Assembly (NCBI RefSeq): GCF_017355205.1
Contig: NZ_JADIJK010000004.1
Coordinates: 203,370 to 267,369 of the forward strand
Length of the DNA stretch: 64,000 bases
Reading direction: 5' to 3'
Source of the DNA: Bacillus sp. SD088
GTDB lineage: Bacteria > Bacillota > Bacilli > Bacillales > Bacillaceae_C
Each line of letters starts with the position of its first letter. Positions within the stretch are counted from its first letter, which is position 1. The position numbers were made by a program, and so were the translations under genes. Below are positions 45,012 to 54,381 of this stretch, in pieces. The notes beneath the pieces are model-generated. The model worked only from the letters and a program-made list of their open reading frames with translations. It did no database searches and was not told the origin of the DNA.

Positions 45012-46272
45012 TGATTATGAAAGACAGCCTGTCCCTATAAATGAAAGAAAAAAATGGTATTCCATTAGTTTAGTTTGGATCGCAGTGGGGATTGACCTTT
45101 CTGCCATGCTATTTGGAGCAGAATTAGGAGCTGGGATGAATTTTCAAGATGCATTGCTTGCTGTTGTAATTGGCTCCGCGATTCTAGGCGTATTAGCCGC
45201 CTTTTGTGCCTATGTCGGGGCAGTTACTGGTTTATCCACTTCGATGATTTCCAAATTTACCTTTGGGGCAAATGGAGCGAAATTTGTTTCTCTGTTTTTA
45301 GCCGTCTCTCTACTTGGTTGGTTTGGTGTACAAACTGGATTTTTTGCAGAAAATGCCTTTGCAGCTATCAAAGGCGTGGTAGGATGGGAGATCCCCCTTC
45401 CTCTATTGGCTGGAATTGGCGGGATCTTAATGATGACAACCGCTGTTCTTGGCTATCGCGCGATTGAGAAGCTAAGCTCATGGTCTGTGCCTTTACTTTT
45501 GATATTAGTCATTTTATCCGTAATTCTAGCGATTAAAAAATACGGTGCAAGTGAATTATCAGCACCTGTTGAAAATATATTTTCATTTGGTATGGCGATT
45601 TCCCTAGTCATTAGTGTTTTTGTTGTCGGTGCCGTGATTTCGCCAGATGTATCTAGATGGGCCCGAACGAAAAAGGATGCGATACTCGCTTCTTTCTTTG
45701 GTTTTTTCTTTGGTAATAGCTTTATGATTGTGATTGCGATGATTCTCTCCAGAATTATGGATGAGAGCGACCTCACAACGATTATGATTACAGTTGGCTT
45801 AGGAGTTCCAGGCATCTTAGTACTCATTCTTGCACAGTGGACAACCAATACCAATAATGCTTATTCATCTGGATTGAGCTTGTCTGTGATTTTTTCAAAG
45901 ACAAATAAGGTTGTGCTTACGTTAATTGCCGGGATTATCGGAACTTTACTTGCTGTCTTAGGAATTTATGATTATTTCATCGATTTCTTAACGATTATGA
46001 CGATGTTTATCGCCCCCATTGGCGGGGTATACACGGCTTCTTACTATATTGGCGGGCAATCATTGTTTAAAAATGAGAACAATCAAGCCTTTAAATTCCT
46101 ACCCTTGCTTGCCTGGGTGCTGGGAACTCTCATTAGCTGGTTGACAATGGAAGGTCCGATTGGCTTAGAACTATTCACACTCACCACAATCTCATCGGTA
46201 GATAGTTTTCTAGTCACCTTTCTTTTCCAAGCGATTTTCATTATTTTATTTAAACAAAGGAGAGCTGTCTAA
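45004..46272 (+). CDS. NCS1-type cytosine/purine permease
   Basis: A 422-residue, 12-helix NCS1 transporter related to CodB. The first helix pair (GIDLSAMLFGAELGAGM) and the region VISPDVSRWARTKKDA are family motifs. It imports a nucleobase, hydantoin or similar ring compound; the two enzymes encoded next suggest an amide or hydantoin-like substrate. AGGAAC precedes the ATG. It overlaps the regulator gene by 8 bp and is followed immediately by DUF917. Confidence 0.85.
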   Translation: MNNDYERQPVPINERKKWYSISLVWIAVGIDLSAMLFGAELGAGMNFQDALLAVVIGSAILGVLAAFCAYVGAVTGLSTSMISKFTFGANGAKFVSLFLAVSLLGWFGVQTGFFAENAFAAIKGVVGWEIPLPLLAGIGGILMMTTAVLGYRAIEKLSSWSVPLLLILVILSVILAIKKYGASELSAPVENIFSFGMAISLVISVFVVGAVISPDVSRWARTKKDAILASFFGFFFGNSFMIVIAMILSRIMDESDLTTIMITVGLGVPGILVLILAQWTTNTNNAYSSGLSLSVIFSKTNKVVLTLIAGIIGTLLAVLGIYDYFIDFLTIMTMFIAPIGGVYTASYYIGGQSLFKNENNQAFKFLPLLAWVLGTLISWLTMEGPIGLELFTLTTISSVDSFLVTFLFQAIFIILFKQRRAV

Positions 46273-47366
46273 TGAGATGGTTACATGAAAAAGATATAGA
46301 AAATATTGCGATCGGTGCCACTGTCCTTGGCACTGGTGGGGGAGGAGATCCTTATATTGGAAAGATGATGGCCTTATCTGCCATTAAAAAATTTGGTCCA
46401 GTCCAAGTGATATCTGTCGATGAATTGAATGAAGATGATTGGGTACTCCCAGCCTCTGGGATGGGCTCCCCCAGTGTATTAGTTGAAAAGATCCCTTCCT
46501 TTGAACAATTATCAGCCCCATTACAAGCCTATGAAAAAGCTGCTGGCAAAAAAACGGATGTAGTGATGCCAATCGAAGTCGGTGGTGTCAATTCTTTAAT
46601 TCCAGTCGCTGTTGCTGCGATGAATGGCATTCCGATATTAGATGGGGATGCAATGGGACGGGCCTTTCCTGAGGCGCAAATGGTCACCTTCCATTTGGAC
46701 GGATTAAAGCCAAAGATCGCGACGATTGGCGATGAGCAAGGTAATACGGTCACCATCGAACCTGTGGATGGTTTTTGGAGTGAAAAATTAGCGCGGAATA
46801 TTACGATATCTATGGGAGGATCTTCAATTGTTTGTGATTATGGAATTACTGGTGAACAAGCGCAGAAAAGTGTGATTCCTGGGACGCTCACGCTCGCGCA
46901 AGAAATCGGGGCTTTATTATCAAAGAACCGTACCGCTCAAATCCATCCGATTGAACAAATGCTGAAGTTATTGAAAGGATATCGTCTTTTTAAAGGAAAA
47001 GCGACTCACATAAAAAGAGGAATCCAAGGTGGATTCACGCGCGGAGAAGCTCAGTTTGATGGAACCGATGAATTTGATCAACAAGCCTGTACCTTGCATT
47101 TCCAAAACGAGCATTTATTAGCAGAAATAAATGGAAAACCGATCGCGATGACTCCTGATTTAATCGCGGTTTTAGATGAAGAGACCGGTATGCCGATCAC
47201 AACGGAAGGGTTAAAATATGGCGCACGAGTCGTCATAGTCGCATTCCCAGCCCATGATAAATGGCGGAGTAAGATGGGGATTGACACAGCAGGTCCCCGT
47301 TATTTTCAGTATCCGTATGATTATAGACCCTTGGAATCGTTAGTAAAGGAGCATGCAGACAAATGA
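46272..47366 (+). CDS. DUF917 protein
   Basis: A 364-residue protein of the DUF917 family. The N-terminal GTGGGGDPYIG motif is the family signature, and EVGGVNSLIPVAVAAMNGIP with DGDAMGRAFPE follows at about residues 98-130. Family members usually pair with hydantoinase/oxoprolinase-type genes and may form part of the same enzyme; catalysis is not established. Its start overlaps the permease stop (TAATG) and its stop overlaps the next start (ATGA), so all three genes are translationally coupled. Confidence 0.85.
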   Translation: MRWLHEKDIENIAIGATVLGTGGGGDPYIGKMMALSAIKKFGPVQVISVDELNEDDWVLPASGMGSPSVLVEKIPSFEQLSAPLQAYEKAAGKKTDVVMPIEVGGVNSLIPVAVAAMNGIPILDGDAMGRAFPEAQMVTFHLDGLKPKIATIGDEQGNTVTIEPVDGFWSEKLARNITISMGGSSIVCDYGITGEQAQKSVIPGTLTLAQEIGALLSKNRTAQIHPIEQMLKLLKGYRLFKGKATHIKRGIQGGFTRGEAQFDGTDEFDQQACTLHFQNEHLLAEINGKPIAMTPDLIAVLDEETGMPITTEGLKYGARVVIVAFPAHDKWRSKMGIDTAGPRYFQYPYDYRPLESLVKEHADK

Positions 47367-48907
47367 TTAGACTCGGAATTGATGTTGGTGGAACCAATAC
47401 AGATGGTGTGCTTTTAAATGCGGATAATCAAGTGTTGGCAAGTGCAAAACATGCAACAACCGCGGATATTTTTACTGGTATGGAAAAAACGATTGAAGCC
47501 TTGGTCGAGGAAGCAAGAATAAATGTGCAAGAGATTCAAGTGGCGACATTAGGGACCACGCATTGTACGAATGCGATTGTAGAACGAAAGGGATTAAATA
47601 AAGTTGGCATTATCCGCTTGTGCCTCCCTTCTGGGACAACCGTTCCTCCGTTAATTGGCTGGCCAGAGGATTTAGTGGAAGAGTTGCAAGTGACGACGGT
47701 GCTTGTTCATGGTGGCTATGAATATAATGGAGAACCGATTTCTGCCCTGCAATATGATGAGCTCGAACAAGCGGTCCAACAATTCCGTGGACAAGTCGAC
47801 TCGATTTCTATTTCTGGGGTCTTCTCCCCTGTTTTAAATGAACAGGAAAAAGAAGTAGCCGCGTTTTTAGAAAAAGAATTACCAGGTATTCCATTATCAC
47901 TTTCAAGTGAAATTGGTTCAATTGGATTAATCGAACGCGAAAATGCGACAATTTTGAATGCGGCTTTGATGCAGACGATTCAACACGTGACATCAGGATT
48001 TCAGCAAGCATTAGAGGAGCAAGGGATCGAGGCGCGAATTTATTTAGGACAAAATGACGGTACCTTAATGACGCATGAATTTGCCCAAAAATATCCGATT
48101 TTCACGATTGCTTGTGGACCGACAAACTCAATTCGTGGGGCGGCTCACCTTTCACAAGAACCCAATGCGATTGTCGTCGATATTGGCGGGACAACGACGG
48201 ATATTGGTGTGTTAAGTAATAGTTTCCCAAGGCAAACTTCGCTCGCAGTGGAAGTCGGAGGAGTGCGCACCAATTACCGGATGCCGGATATTTATTCAAT
48301 CGGCTTAGGTGGGGGTACCCGTGTCCATTTACAAGATGGTTCTTGGAAGATTGGCCCCGATAGTGTCGGTCATCAATTAACAGAAAAAGCGATTGTCTTT
48401 GGCGGCCAGGAATTAACGGCTACAGATGTAGCGATTGGTGCAGGTATGATGACGATTGACGGGACAGACAGTGATCAGCTTGCCTCCTATCCGATTGACA
48501 ACATTTATCCTGACCTTGTCGAAATGGTCGAAAAGGCGATCGATCGAATGAAAACAAGTGCAGATGCTTTGCCAGTAGTCCTAGTTGGCGGTGGTGCCTC
48601 CTTAATGCCCAAGGACTTACAAGGCGCTAGTCAAGTCATTCGCCCAGCCCATGCTGGTGTCGCCAATGCGATTGGGGCGGCCCTGGGAGATATCAGCGGC
48701 ACCGTTGAACGGATTTACCCGTTAGACAATCAATCCCATCAAGAAGCAATTGAAGAAGCCAAGGCTGAAGCGATCCAAACCGCAATTGAAGCAGGAGCTA
48801 ACCCAGATCAAGTCGATATCATCCAATTAGAAGACTTTCCCCTTGCCTATCTGCCTGGCAACGCGATCCTCGTGCGAGTGAAAGCGGCGGGACCTTTGAA
48901 GCTATAA
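47363..48907 (+). CDS. Hydantoinase/oxoprolinase-like ATPase (HyuA family)
   Basis: A 514-residue protein with the hydantoinase A/oxoprolinase fold. N-terminal IDVGGTNTDGVLL is the ATP-binding phosphate-1 loop and VVDIGGTTTDIGVL (about residues 272-285) is the second. It resembles the short form that accompanies DUF917 rather than full-length 5-oxoprolinase. ATP-dependent ring opening of a lactam or hydantoin is plausible, but the substrate is unknown. It overlaps DUF917 by 4 bp and is followed by a strong terminator. Confidence 0.85.
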   Translation: MIRLGIDVGGTNTDGVLLNADNQVLASAKHATTADIFTGMEKTIEALVEEARINVQEIQVATLGTTHCTNAIVERKGLNKVGIIRLCLPSGTTVPPLIGWPEDLVEELQVTTVLVHGGYEYNGEPISALQYDELEQAVQQFRGQVDSISISGVFSPVLNEQEKEVAAFLEKELPGIPLSLSSEIGSIGLIERENATILNAALMQTIQHVTSGFQQALEEQGIEARIYLGQNDGTLMTHEFAQKYPIFTIACGPTNSIRGAAHLSQEPNAIVVDIGGTTTDIGVLSNSFPRQTSLAVEVGGVRTNYRMPDIYSIGLGGGTRVHLQDGSWKIGPDSVGHQLTEKAIVFGGQELTATDVAIGAGMMTIDGTDSDQLASYPIDNIYPDLVEMVEKAIDRMKTSADALPVVLVGGGASLMPKDLQGASQVIRPAHAGVANAIGAALGDISGTVERIYPLDNQSHQEAIEEAKAEAIQTAIEAGANPDQVDIIQLEDFPLAYLPGNAILVRVKAAGPLKL

Positions 48908-48914
48908 AAAATCG

Positions 48915-48974
48915 AGCTTAAGATCAGTGGGGAGTGCATTTATCTTCGCGTGCTGATCTTAAGCTTTTGTTTTT
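48915..48974 (+). terminator. Terminator of the codB-DUF917-hyuA operon
   Basis: A 13-bp stem AGCTTAAGATCAG/CTGATCTTAAGCT (48915-48927 and 48953-48965) followed by TTTGTTTTT. Confidence 0.92.
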
Positions 48975-49098
48975 ATTAGCCGTTAGAAGTGGGTTATTAG
49001 CCGTTCCTGGATGCTTATTAGCGATAGTACAGCCCTTATTAGCGGTGGGTGCTTGTTTATTAGCTGTCAGACTCGATTTATTAGCCGTTAGCCCTTTT
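48973..49098. repeat. Six phased 21-bp repeats with TTATTAGC core
   Basis: TTATTAGC starts at 48973, 48994, 49015, 49036, 49057 and 49078, exactly 21 bp apart. The remaining 13 bp vary between units, with a weak preference for CGTT after the core. The period of two helix turns puts every core on the same face of the DNA. It directly follows the operon terminator and faces the 3' end of the lipoprotein gene. Confidence 0.92.
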
Positions 49099-49109
49099 CG
49101 CAGAAATTG

Positions 49110-50414
49110 TCAATTTTGTCCTTCTAGCTCCTTCAAAACAATTTCACCGCGTTCTTGTAACCATCTTACAAATTCAGGCGAGGTTAGACCTGACTCGTAA
49201 AAATCATCAGAAACCCTTCCATGCCATGGTTCTCCAGCGGCCTCAAGAGAGTGCTCAACCTGAAAGCGATTAGCAGAGCGCTTTTGAGGTGTACTATCAA
49301 ACAAAGATTCAATATGAATATCTTGATAGGCAGGTGCCCCTTCTCCAAAAACAGCATGAATCTCTTCATTGACAAGAGGTGAGGCATTACCCTTGATTGA
49401 AAATTCAGTTTGATATTCATCAGATAAAAGGAAATCAATAACCCGGAATGCTTCCTCGATCCGCTTACTCGTATTAGTAATCCCAATGACTTCACCACTT
49501 GATGTCGGACCAATTCCAGGCATATTATCCCAGCTTGGGTATGTCACAATATCCCATTCAAAAGGGGCCTCTGTATACGCCAACGTGCTATCATAAGTCG
49601 CATGCATGGCGAGAACCCCTTCCATAAACGCATCATTTAAATCACTAGGGCGCTCTGGATAATTCTCTGGAATATGAAATAATTTATCCATAAGATCCAA
49701 GGTCTTGCGGAATGCAGGTTCCTTATCAAACTGTGGATCCCCATTCTCATTCTGGTGATCAACACCGTGTTGAGTATAAGCTGAATGAAAGTGAACATGC
49801 AAACCATGATATTGAATTCCATCCTTTTCCTGTGTTACTTTTGCTGCTAAATCCGCCACTTCATCCCAAGTCATATGATCCTTAGGATACTCAACCCCAA
49901 ATAAGTCAAAAATATCTTTGTTATAGTAGAGAGCACTAAGTCCTCGTTTTAATGGGAGCGCACCTAAAATATTCGAATCAGTGCCAAGGAACTCATTACT
50001 TCGGCTTCGCAGTTCATCAACAATATTTGGCTCAATACGGGAAAGATCAAAGCCAACTGTTTCGAACATTTCGCTTAAATCATAAGCCAGATCTTTTTGA
50101 AACATAGCGGTTGTGCTTCCTGGGCTCCCTGTCACCCACAGATCAGGGATATGATTAGAAGCAATCATTTCCTCTAACTGTTCCATATTGCCTGGGTGAG
50201 CCTCGATTTGTGTTAACACAATATGTTCAAACTGCTTTTCAACAGGCTCTTTAAAGCGTTCAATAAAAGCTGCTTCTGTTCCCGACCATGCCATCGTTAA
50301 TTCTATCGTTTCTTTTTCTTCTGAGTGGTTCGTATTTTCAGCACAACCGACACTAATTAGGAGAGAAAAAAGAACACAACAACCCAACATATATCTTTTT
50401 AAAAAATCCCCCAT
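49110..50414 (-). CDS. Orphan ABC sugar-type solute-binding lipoprotein
   Basis: A 434-residue family 1 extracellular solute-binding protein. The signal peptide ends in SVGC, with the lipid-modified cysteine at C24. The body has the usual binding-protein pattern, including the conserved AMHATYDSTLAY segment and a C-terminal region with EEAFRVIDFLLSDEYQTEF. Such proteins usually bind oligosaccharides, but no permease or ATPase gene is adjacent, so its transporter must be elsewhere or missing. AGGAAGGG precedes the ATG. Confidence 0.82.
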   Translation of the reverse strand: MGDFLKRYMLGCCVLFSLLISVGCAENTNHSEEKETIELTMAWSGTEAAFIERFKEPVEKQFEHIVLTQIEAHPGNMEQLEEMIASNHIPDLWVTGSPGSTTAMFQKDLAYDLSEMFETVGFDLSRIEPNIVDELRSRSNEFLGTDSNILGALPLKRGLSALYYNKDIFDLFGVEYPKDHMTWDEVADLAAKVTQEKDGIQYHGLHVHFHSAYTQHGVDHQNENGDPQFDKEPAFRKTLDLMDKLFHIPENYPERPSDLNDAFMEGVLAMHATYDSTLAYTEAPFEWDIVTYPSWDNMPGIGPTSSGEVIGITNTSKRIEEAFRVIDFLLSDEYQTEFSIKGNASPLVNEEIHAVFGEGAPAYQDIHIESLFDSTPQKRSANRFQVEHSLEAAGEPWHGRVSDDFYESGLTSPEFVRWLQERGEIVLKELEGQN

Positions 50415-50630
50415 CCGATCAACCCTTCCTGAAATTAATTTAAAGATAAGTATAGAAGAATGATCGCAAGTGCTCTACACATTATTTGCCCAGATATCTA
50501 AATGTTCATATTTTTTGCGCTAGTTAAAAATGCAGGCCACACAGAATCTTGCAAAACAAAACAAACTCAAATTTTCCCTTTATGTGTTAAACTATTGTCA
50601 AACTAACTTTTTTGAAAGAAGAAATTGCCT

Positions 50631-50879
50631 ATGTTAAAATCAATCTTTTTACATCTTATTCGGTTTTATCGCAAATTTATTTCTCCCTTAAAGCCGCCCA
50701 CCTGCCGTTTTTATCCTACTTGCTCGCAATATGGATTAGAAGCGATACAGCGGTTTGGTGCGATTCGTGGTGGCTGGCTCACCATCAAACGAATTGTAAA
50801 ATGTCATCCCTTTCACCCAGGTGGAATCGATCCAGTTCCTGAAAAAATTGAGAAATTGAAGCAACAGCCTAACGATTAA
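50631..50879 (+). CDS. yidD: Membrane protein insertion efficiency factor YidD
   Basis: An 82-residue protein with the YidD signature [14 protein letters not shown] and the closing [18 protein letters not shown]. It has an amphipathic N-terminal helix ([19 protein letters not shown]) for peripheral membrane attachment, and it assists YidC/SpoIIIJ-dependent insertion. The ATG at 50631 is chosen because the family starts MLKSIF; an upstream TTG is not supported. B. subtilis ytjA is the equivalent in this region. Confidence 0.92.
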   Translation: MLKSIFLHLIRFYRKFISPLKPPTCRFYPTCSQYGLEAIQRFGAIRGGWLTIKRIVKCHPFHPGGIDPVPEKIEKLKQQPND

Positions 50880-51073
50880 AATCACAGCTGCAATGATGTC
50901 CTTTTTAAATTTTTTTATATTGCAAATAAGAATCATTTCTAATTCGGGGTGTACCCTGATACAACAAAATCTGGAAGCACTAGAAAAAGCTTTACATGGA
51001 AAACGGACATGGTTTACCTACTCCTCGTCAACACTAAAAAGGTATTCACGAAATCTAACGAGGAGTGATACAA

Positions 51074-51226
51074 ATGGCAGAAGACGTTCTATGTGAAGTG
51101 CAAAATTGTCATTATTGGAAAGCTGGAAATCAATGTGGGGCTGATCGTATCTATGTTGTCAGCCAGCATGGTAAAAAAGCAACATCTGAAGAAGAAACTG
51201 ATTGTCAGACGTTTAAGAAGAAATAA
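51074..51226 (+). CDS. DUF1540 protein (small cysteine-rich)
   Basis: A 50-residue protein, MAEDVLCEVQNCHYWKAGNQ and onward, with four cysteines in the spacing C-x4-C-x8-C-x22-C typical of DUF1540, probably binding a metal. An AGGAG lies 7 nt before the ATG at 51074, and a terminator follows at 51243. It is often found in spore-forming firmicutes; function is unknown. It lies in the gap between yidD and menC. Confidence 0.85.
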   Translation: MAEDVLCEVQNCHYWKAGNQCGADRIYVVSQHGKKATSEEETDCQTFKKK

Positions 51227-51242
51227 ACCTCCGCAAACTCAA

Positions 51243-51271
51243 AACCCGAGCTTCAACCGCTCGGGTTTTTA
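51243..51271 (+). terminator. Terminator of the DUF1540 gene
   Basis: CCCGAGC (51245-51251) and GCTCGGG (51259-51265) with a 7-nt loop, followed by TTTTTATT. It is adjacent to the menC stop codon. Confidence 0.9.
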
Positions 51272-52375
51272 TTCGATGATTTCTGTATGTAGACGCACTT
51301 CCTCCAGCCGCCGTTCGTTTAATGAGAAGCCAATCCCGGGAAGAGTGGGAACGGTGATTTTTCCTTTCTTCATCTCAATGGGCGGATCAATAAGATCTTC
51401 TTGCCAATAATGGGTGGATGGGGATAGATCCCCCGGTAGGGTGAAGCCTGGAAGTGAAGCGAGGGCTAAGTTATGGGCTTTCGAAATACCAAATTCGATC
51501 ATGCCGCCACACCAGACTTGGAGCTGGTTTTCTTGGCAAAGATCATGCATTTGCTTGGCATTTGCCAGGCCCCCAACACGCCCTACTTTGATATTGATGA
51601 TTTGGCAGCTTCCCAATTGAATCGCACTTTTAACATCATGAACATCGGTGATGCTTTCATCTAAGCAAATCGGTGTTTTGATTTGTCTTTGCAAAATTGC
51701 ATGTTCAACAATATCTGTTGGTCCAAGAGGTTGCTCAATCATAAGCAGGCCAAATTCGTCCAATGCACGAAGACGGTCGACATCAGCCAGTGTATAGGCA
51801 GAATTGGCATCCACCATCAAAGGTACAGCTGGGAATTCCCTTCTGATCGCCTTGATAAATTCACTATCATTAGCAGGACTAATTTTTAATTTTATACGTT
51901 CAAATCCTTGTTCCGAAAAGCGCTCGATCTGTTTCAAAGCTTCCTTTACGTCTTGTGTCGCCACAACTGCTCCGGCCAGCACTTCGTTGCGTGTCCCGCC
52001 AAGTACCGCAGCAAGAGACTGTCCTTGTCGTTTGGCATACAAATCCCATAACGCTGTTTCAACACCACCTTTGGCCATTGAATTCCCCCTTATACTGGAC
52101 AATTCACGCGTAAACTCAGAGGGGTGAGCGAATTTTTTTTGCAAAATCACAGGTAAAATAAAATCTTTTTGCATATGATATGCGGTCTTCACTGTTTCTT
52201 CTGTATACCACGGAGTGGAAAAAGCAACTGTTTCTCCATATCCGACCTCGCCCGCGCGGTCCCATAATTCAATAAGGATTGCTTCCCGCTCGCGCACGAT
52301 CCCCAAATGAGTGGAAAATGGTTTTTTTAAAGGCATCGACACAATCGAGATCTGGCCCTTCACAATATCGATCAT
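51269..52375 (-). CDS. menC: o-Succinylbenzoate synthase
   Basis: A 368-residue enolase-superfamily enzyme that dehydrates SHCHC to o-succinylbenzoate in menaquinone synthesis. The catalytic lysine pair is in FERIKLKISP near residue 163, the metal ligands are in VDANSAY, LLMIEQPLG and CLDESITD, and the second lysine is in IINIKVGRVGG near 265. Relatives also racemise N-acylamino acids, but menE lies immediately upstream, overlapping by ATGA, so the Men role is clear. Confidence 0.93.
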   Translation of the reverse strand: MIDIVKGQISIVSMPLKKPFSTHLGIVREREAILIELWDRAGEVGYGETVAFSTPWYTEETVKTAYHMQKDFILPVILQKKFAHPSEFTRELSSIRGNSMAKGGVETALWDLYAKRQGQSLAAVLGGTRNEVLAGAVVATQDVKEALKQIERFSEQGFERIKLKISPANDSEFIKAIRREFPAVPLMVDANSAYTLADVDRLRALDEFGLLMIEQPLGPTDIVEHAILQRQIKTPICLDESITDVHDVKSAIQLGSCQIINIKVGRVGGLANAKQMHDLCQENQLQVWCGGMIEFGISKAHNLALASLPGFTLPGDLSPSTHYWQEDLIDPPIEMKKGKITVPTLPGIGFSLNERRLEEVRLHTEIIE

Positions 52376-53859
52376 GAATGTTTCCCCTCTCCTAAATATT
52401 CTAGTAGCCTGTGGCGCAATAATTTATTAGATGCATTCCGTGGTAAAATTTCAACTGGAATGATTTTTTTAGGTACTTTATATGCCGCCAGCTGAGTGCG
52501 ACAATATTGGATAAGCTCCGCCTCTGACACAGACTTTCGCATAACGACAAAAGCAAAGGGTACTTGGCCCCATTTTTGATCTTCCGCACCTGTAACACCG
52601 GCTTCAACGATCGCATCATGCCCCAGTAACACTTCCTCGATTTCTGCCGGATAAATATTTTCTCCCCCCGAAATAATTAAATCCGAACGACGATCCAACA
52701 CATATAAAAATCCTTCTTCATCCAGATAGCCGATATCTCCTGTTTTAAACCAACCTTGTTCAAAAGCCGCTTGATTGGCTTCAGGACGAGCCAGATACCC
52801 ACTCGTAATATTCGGGCCCTTTAATTGAATCTCTCCTAGTTGCTTTGGCGCAGCTTCTTCGTTATGTTCATTAATAATTCGGATTTGGGCTGGGAAAAGC
52901 GCCTTTCCTGCTGAACCTAATTTTTTTAACGCATCTTCCGGGCTTAATGTCGCAATTTGCGAGGATGTCTCCGTCATACCATATGTTTGAAAAACCGGGA
53001 TCCCTTTGTCCACACATTTTTCTAAAAGCGGTAAGGGCGCCAGTCCTCCACCAAGTAACATACAGCGAAAATGCGGATGATAATTTTCCGCTCCTAAACC
53101 ATCAAGCATGCGATTCATCATGGCAGATACAACAGACATAATCGTCACTTGACCGGATTGGAGTAGGGAATTGACTTTTTCCTCATCAAATTGTTCCAGC
53201 AAATACACTGGCATCCCATAAATGATACTTCTCATTAAAATCGAAAGACCACTAATATGAAATAGTGGGACCACGCAAAGCCAGGAATCTTCTTCATGTA
53301 TCCCTAGATTAAGAGAAGAACCAATTGCACTCCACCAATGATTGCCATAAGTTTGCTGCACGCCTTTGGGCTTGCCTGTCGTACCTGAAGTATACATAAT
53401 GGAGCAAGTTGCCGCCAGGTCGTATTCATCTCTTATTTCCAACGGCTGATCGGGGAATTTCTCATATTGAGTCGTTGTATACATTCGAAGTTGGAGGTTT
53501 TCACCACGGAGTTCATTCGCTATTTCTACAAATGTGTCATCACAAAAAAGAAGTTCTACTTGACTATCTTGCAATTGAAATCCTAATTCTCCAGAAGTTA
53601 AACGATGGTTTAAAAAGACCGCTTCAATCCCAAGTTGTTGAAGAGCATGAATTAGCCACACCATTTTCGGATGATTTTTCATTAAAATTGCGGCCCGTTG
53701 GTCTTGTTTTTTTAGACATGAGGCTAGCTTCTTTTGCAAATTCTGGACAATCTCTTTCATTTCTTGAAAAGTCCATACTTGGTCTTCATATACTAATGCT
53801 GGTTTATTCGGACTTATATGACTTCGCTGCAAAAGCCAATTGGGGATCCTCTCTCCCAT
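52372..53859 (-). CDS. menE: o-Succinylbenzoate--CoA ligase
   Basis: A 495-residue adenylate-forming enzyme converting o-succinylbenzoate to its CoA thioester. The P-loop YTSGTTGKPKG is at about residues 155-165, and the adenylation motifs GWFKTGDIGYLDEEG and DRRSDLIISGGENIYPAEIE follow. It overlaps menC by 4 bp. The ribosome-binding site is weak. The gene is separated from menB by 559 bp of repeats and a terminator, so menEC now forms its own unit. Confidence 0.93.
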   Translation of the reverse strand: MGERIPNWLLQRSHISPNKPALVYEDQVWTFQEMKEIVQNLQKKLASCLKKQDQRAAILMKNHPKMVWLIHALQQLGIEAVFLNHRLTSGELGFQLQDSQVELLFCDDTFVEIANELRGENLQLRMYTTTQYEKFPDQPLEIRDEYDLAATCSIMYTSGTTGKPKGVQQTYGNHWWSAIGSSLNLGIHEEDSWLCVVPLFHISGLSILMRSIIYGMPVYLLEQFDEEKVNSLLQSGQVTIMSVVSAMMNRMLDGLGAENYHPHFRCMLLGGGLAPLPLLEKCVDKGIPVFQTYGMTETSSQIATLSPEDALKKLGSAGKALFPAQIRIINEHNEEAAPKQLGEIQLKGPNITSGYLARPEANQAAFEQGWFKTGDIGYLDEEGFLYVLDRRSDLIISGGENIYPAEIEEVLLGHDAIVEAGVTGAEDQKWGQVPFAFVVMRKSVSEAELIQYCRTQLAAYKVPKKIIPVEILPRNASNKLLRHRLLEYLGEGKHS

Positions 53860-53895
53860 TCATTTCACTCACTTTCTGTAAAATTTTCGTGCTGA

Positions 53896-54020
53896 ACAAA
53901 AGCGTAAGGCGCCGGCCTATCGGCGACAAGCAAATGTTCTGAGACAAGAAAAGTCCGGTTTTGACTTTTATTGGCTCAGGTTATTTGACCTCGAGGGGCT
54001 AGGCGTTGGAGCTGGATGTC
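53896..54020. repeat. Dispersed repeat type I, copy 2
   Basis: AAAAGCGTAAGGCGCCGG, GGCGACAAGCAAATGTTCTGA, a hairpin AAAAGTC/GACTTTT (53949-53955 and 53963-53969), GGTTATTTGACCTCGAG and GCTAGGCGTTGGAGCTGGAT. It lies in the menB-menE gap. Confidence 0.9.
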
Positions 54021-54077
54021 GACCGCAACATAAGCAACTTATCCACAAGCTAAGATTTTATAAATTCCTAAGCAACT

Positions 54078-54320
54078 AAGAAAAGCGCAAGCACCTTGAT
54101 GTAAGAAGAAAGGCTAAATTCGCGCCGTCCTGGCGGCAGACTCAAGCGTGACGTTCTGTCGCTTCGTCTGCACTAGTACATCCTGTATGTCGCAACGCCT
54201 TTCTGACCACCATCCTGTTGGCCTCCGACAAGCAAAAGTTCCTGAACGAACCTATGAAGGGACTTTTTCCCTTCATAGGTCAGGGTTATTTGACCTCGAG
54301 AGGCTAGGCGCTGGAGCCTG
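54078..54320. repeat. Dispersed repeat type I, copy 3, with nested type III
   Basis: It starts AAGAAAAGCGCAAGCACCTT and resumes at about 54221 with CTCCGACAAGCAAAAGTTCC, then a hairpin CCTATGAAGGGA/TCCCTTCATAGG (54251-54262 and 54268-54279), GGTTATTTGACCTCGAG and GGCTAGGCGCTGGAGC. Between the two halves, 54111-54222 is a type III element in reverse orientation (GGCTAAATTCGCG, TGACGTTCTGTCGCTTCG and TGTCGCAACGCCTTT). Confidence 0.88.
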
Positions 54321-54381
54321 GACAACAACTTCCTAGCCTTAAAGCAATCTTAAGAAAAATTTTCTACTTTCTTTAGAAAAA

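Noticed and set aside
48934..49200. LLAV-heptad peptide frame over the 21-bp repeats
   Set aside because: There is no ribosome-binding site or credible start. The flanks fall in the terminator of the preceding operon and the antisense of the lipoprotein gene, and the 21-bp period happens to be divisible by three.
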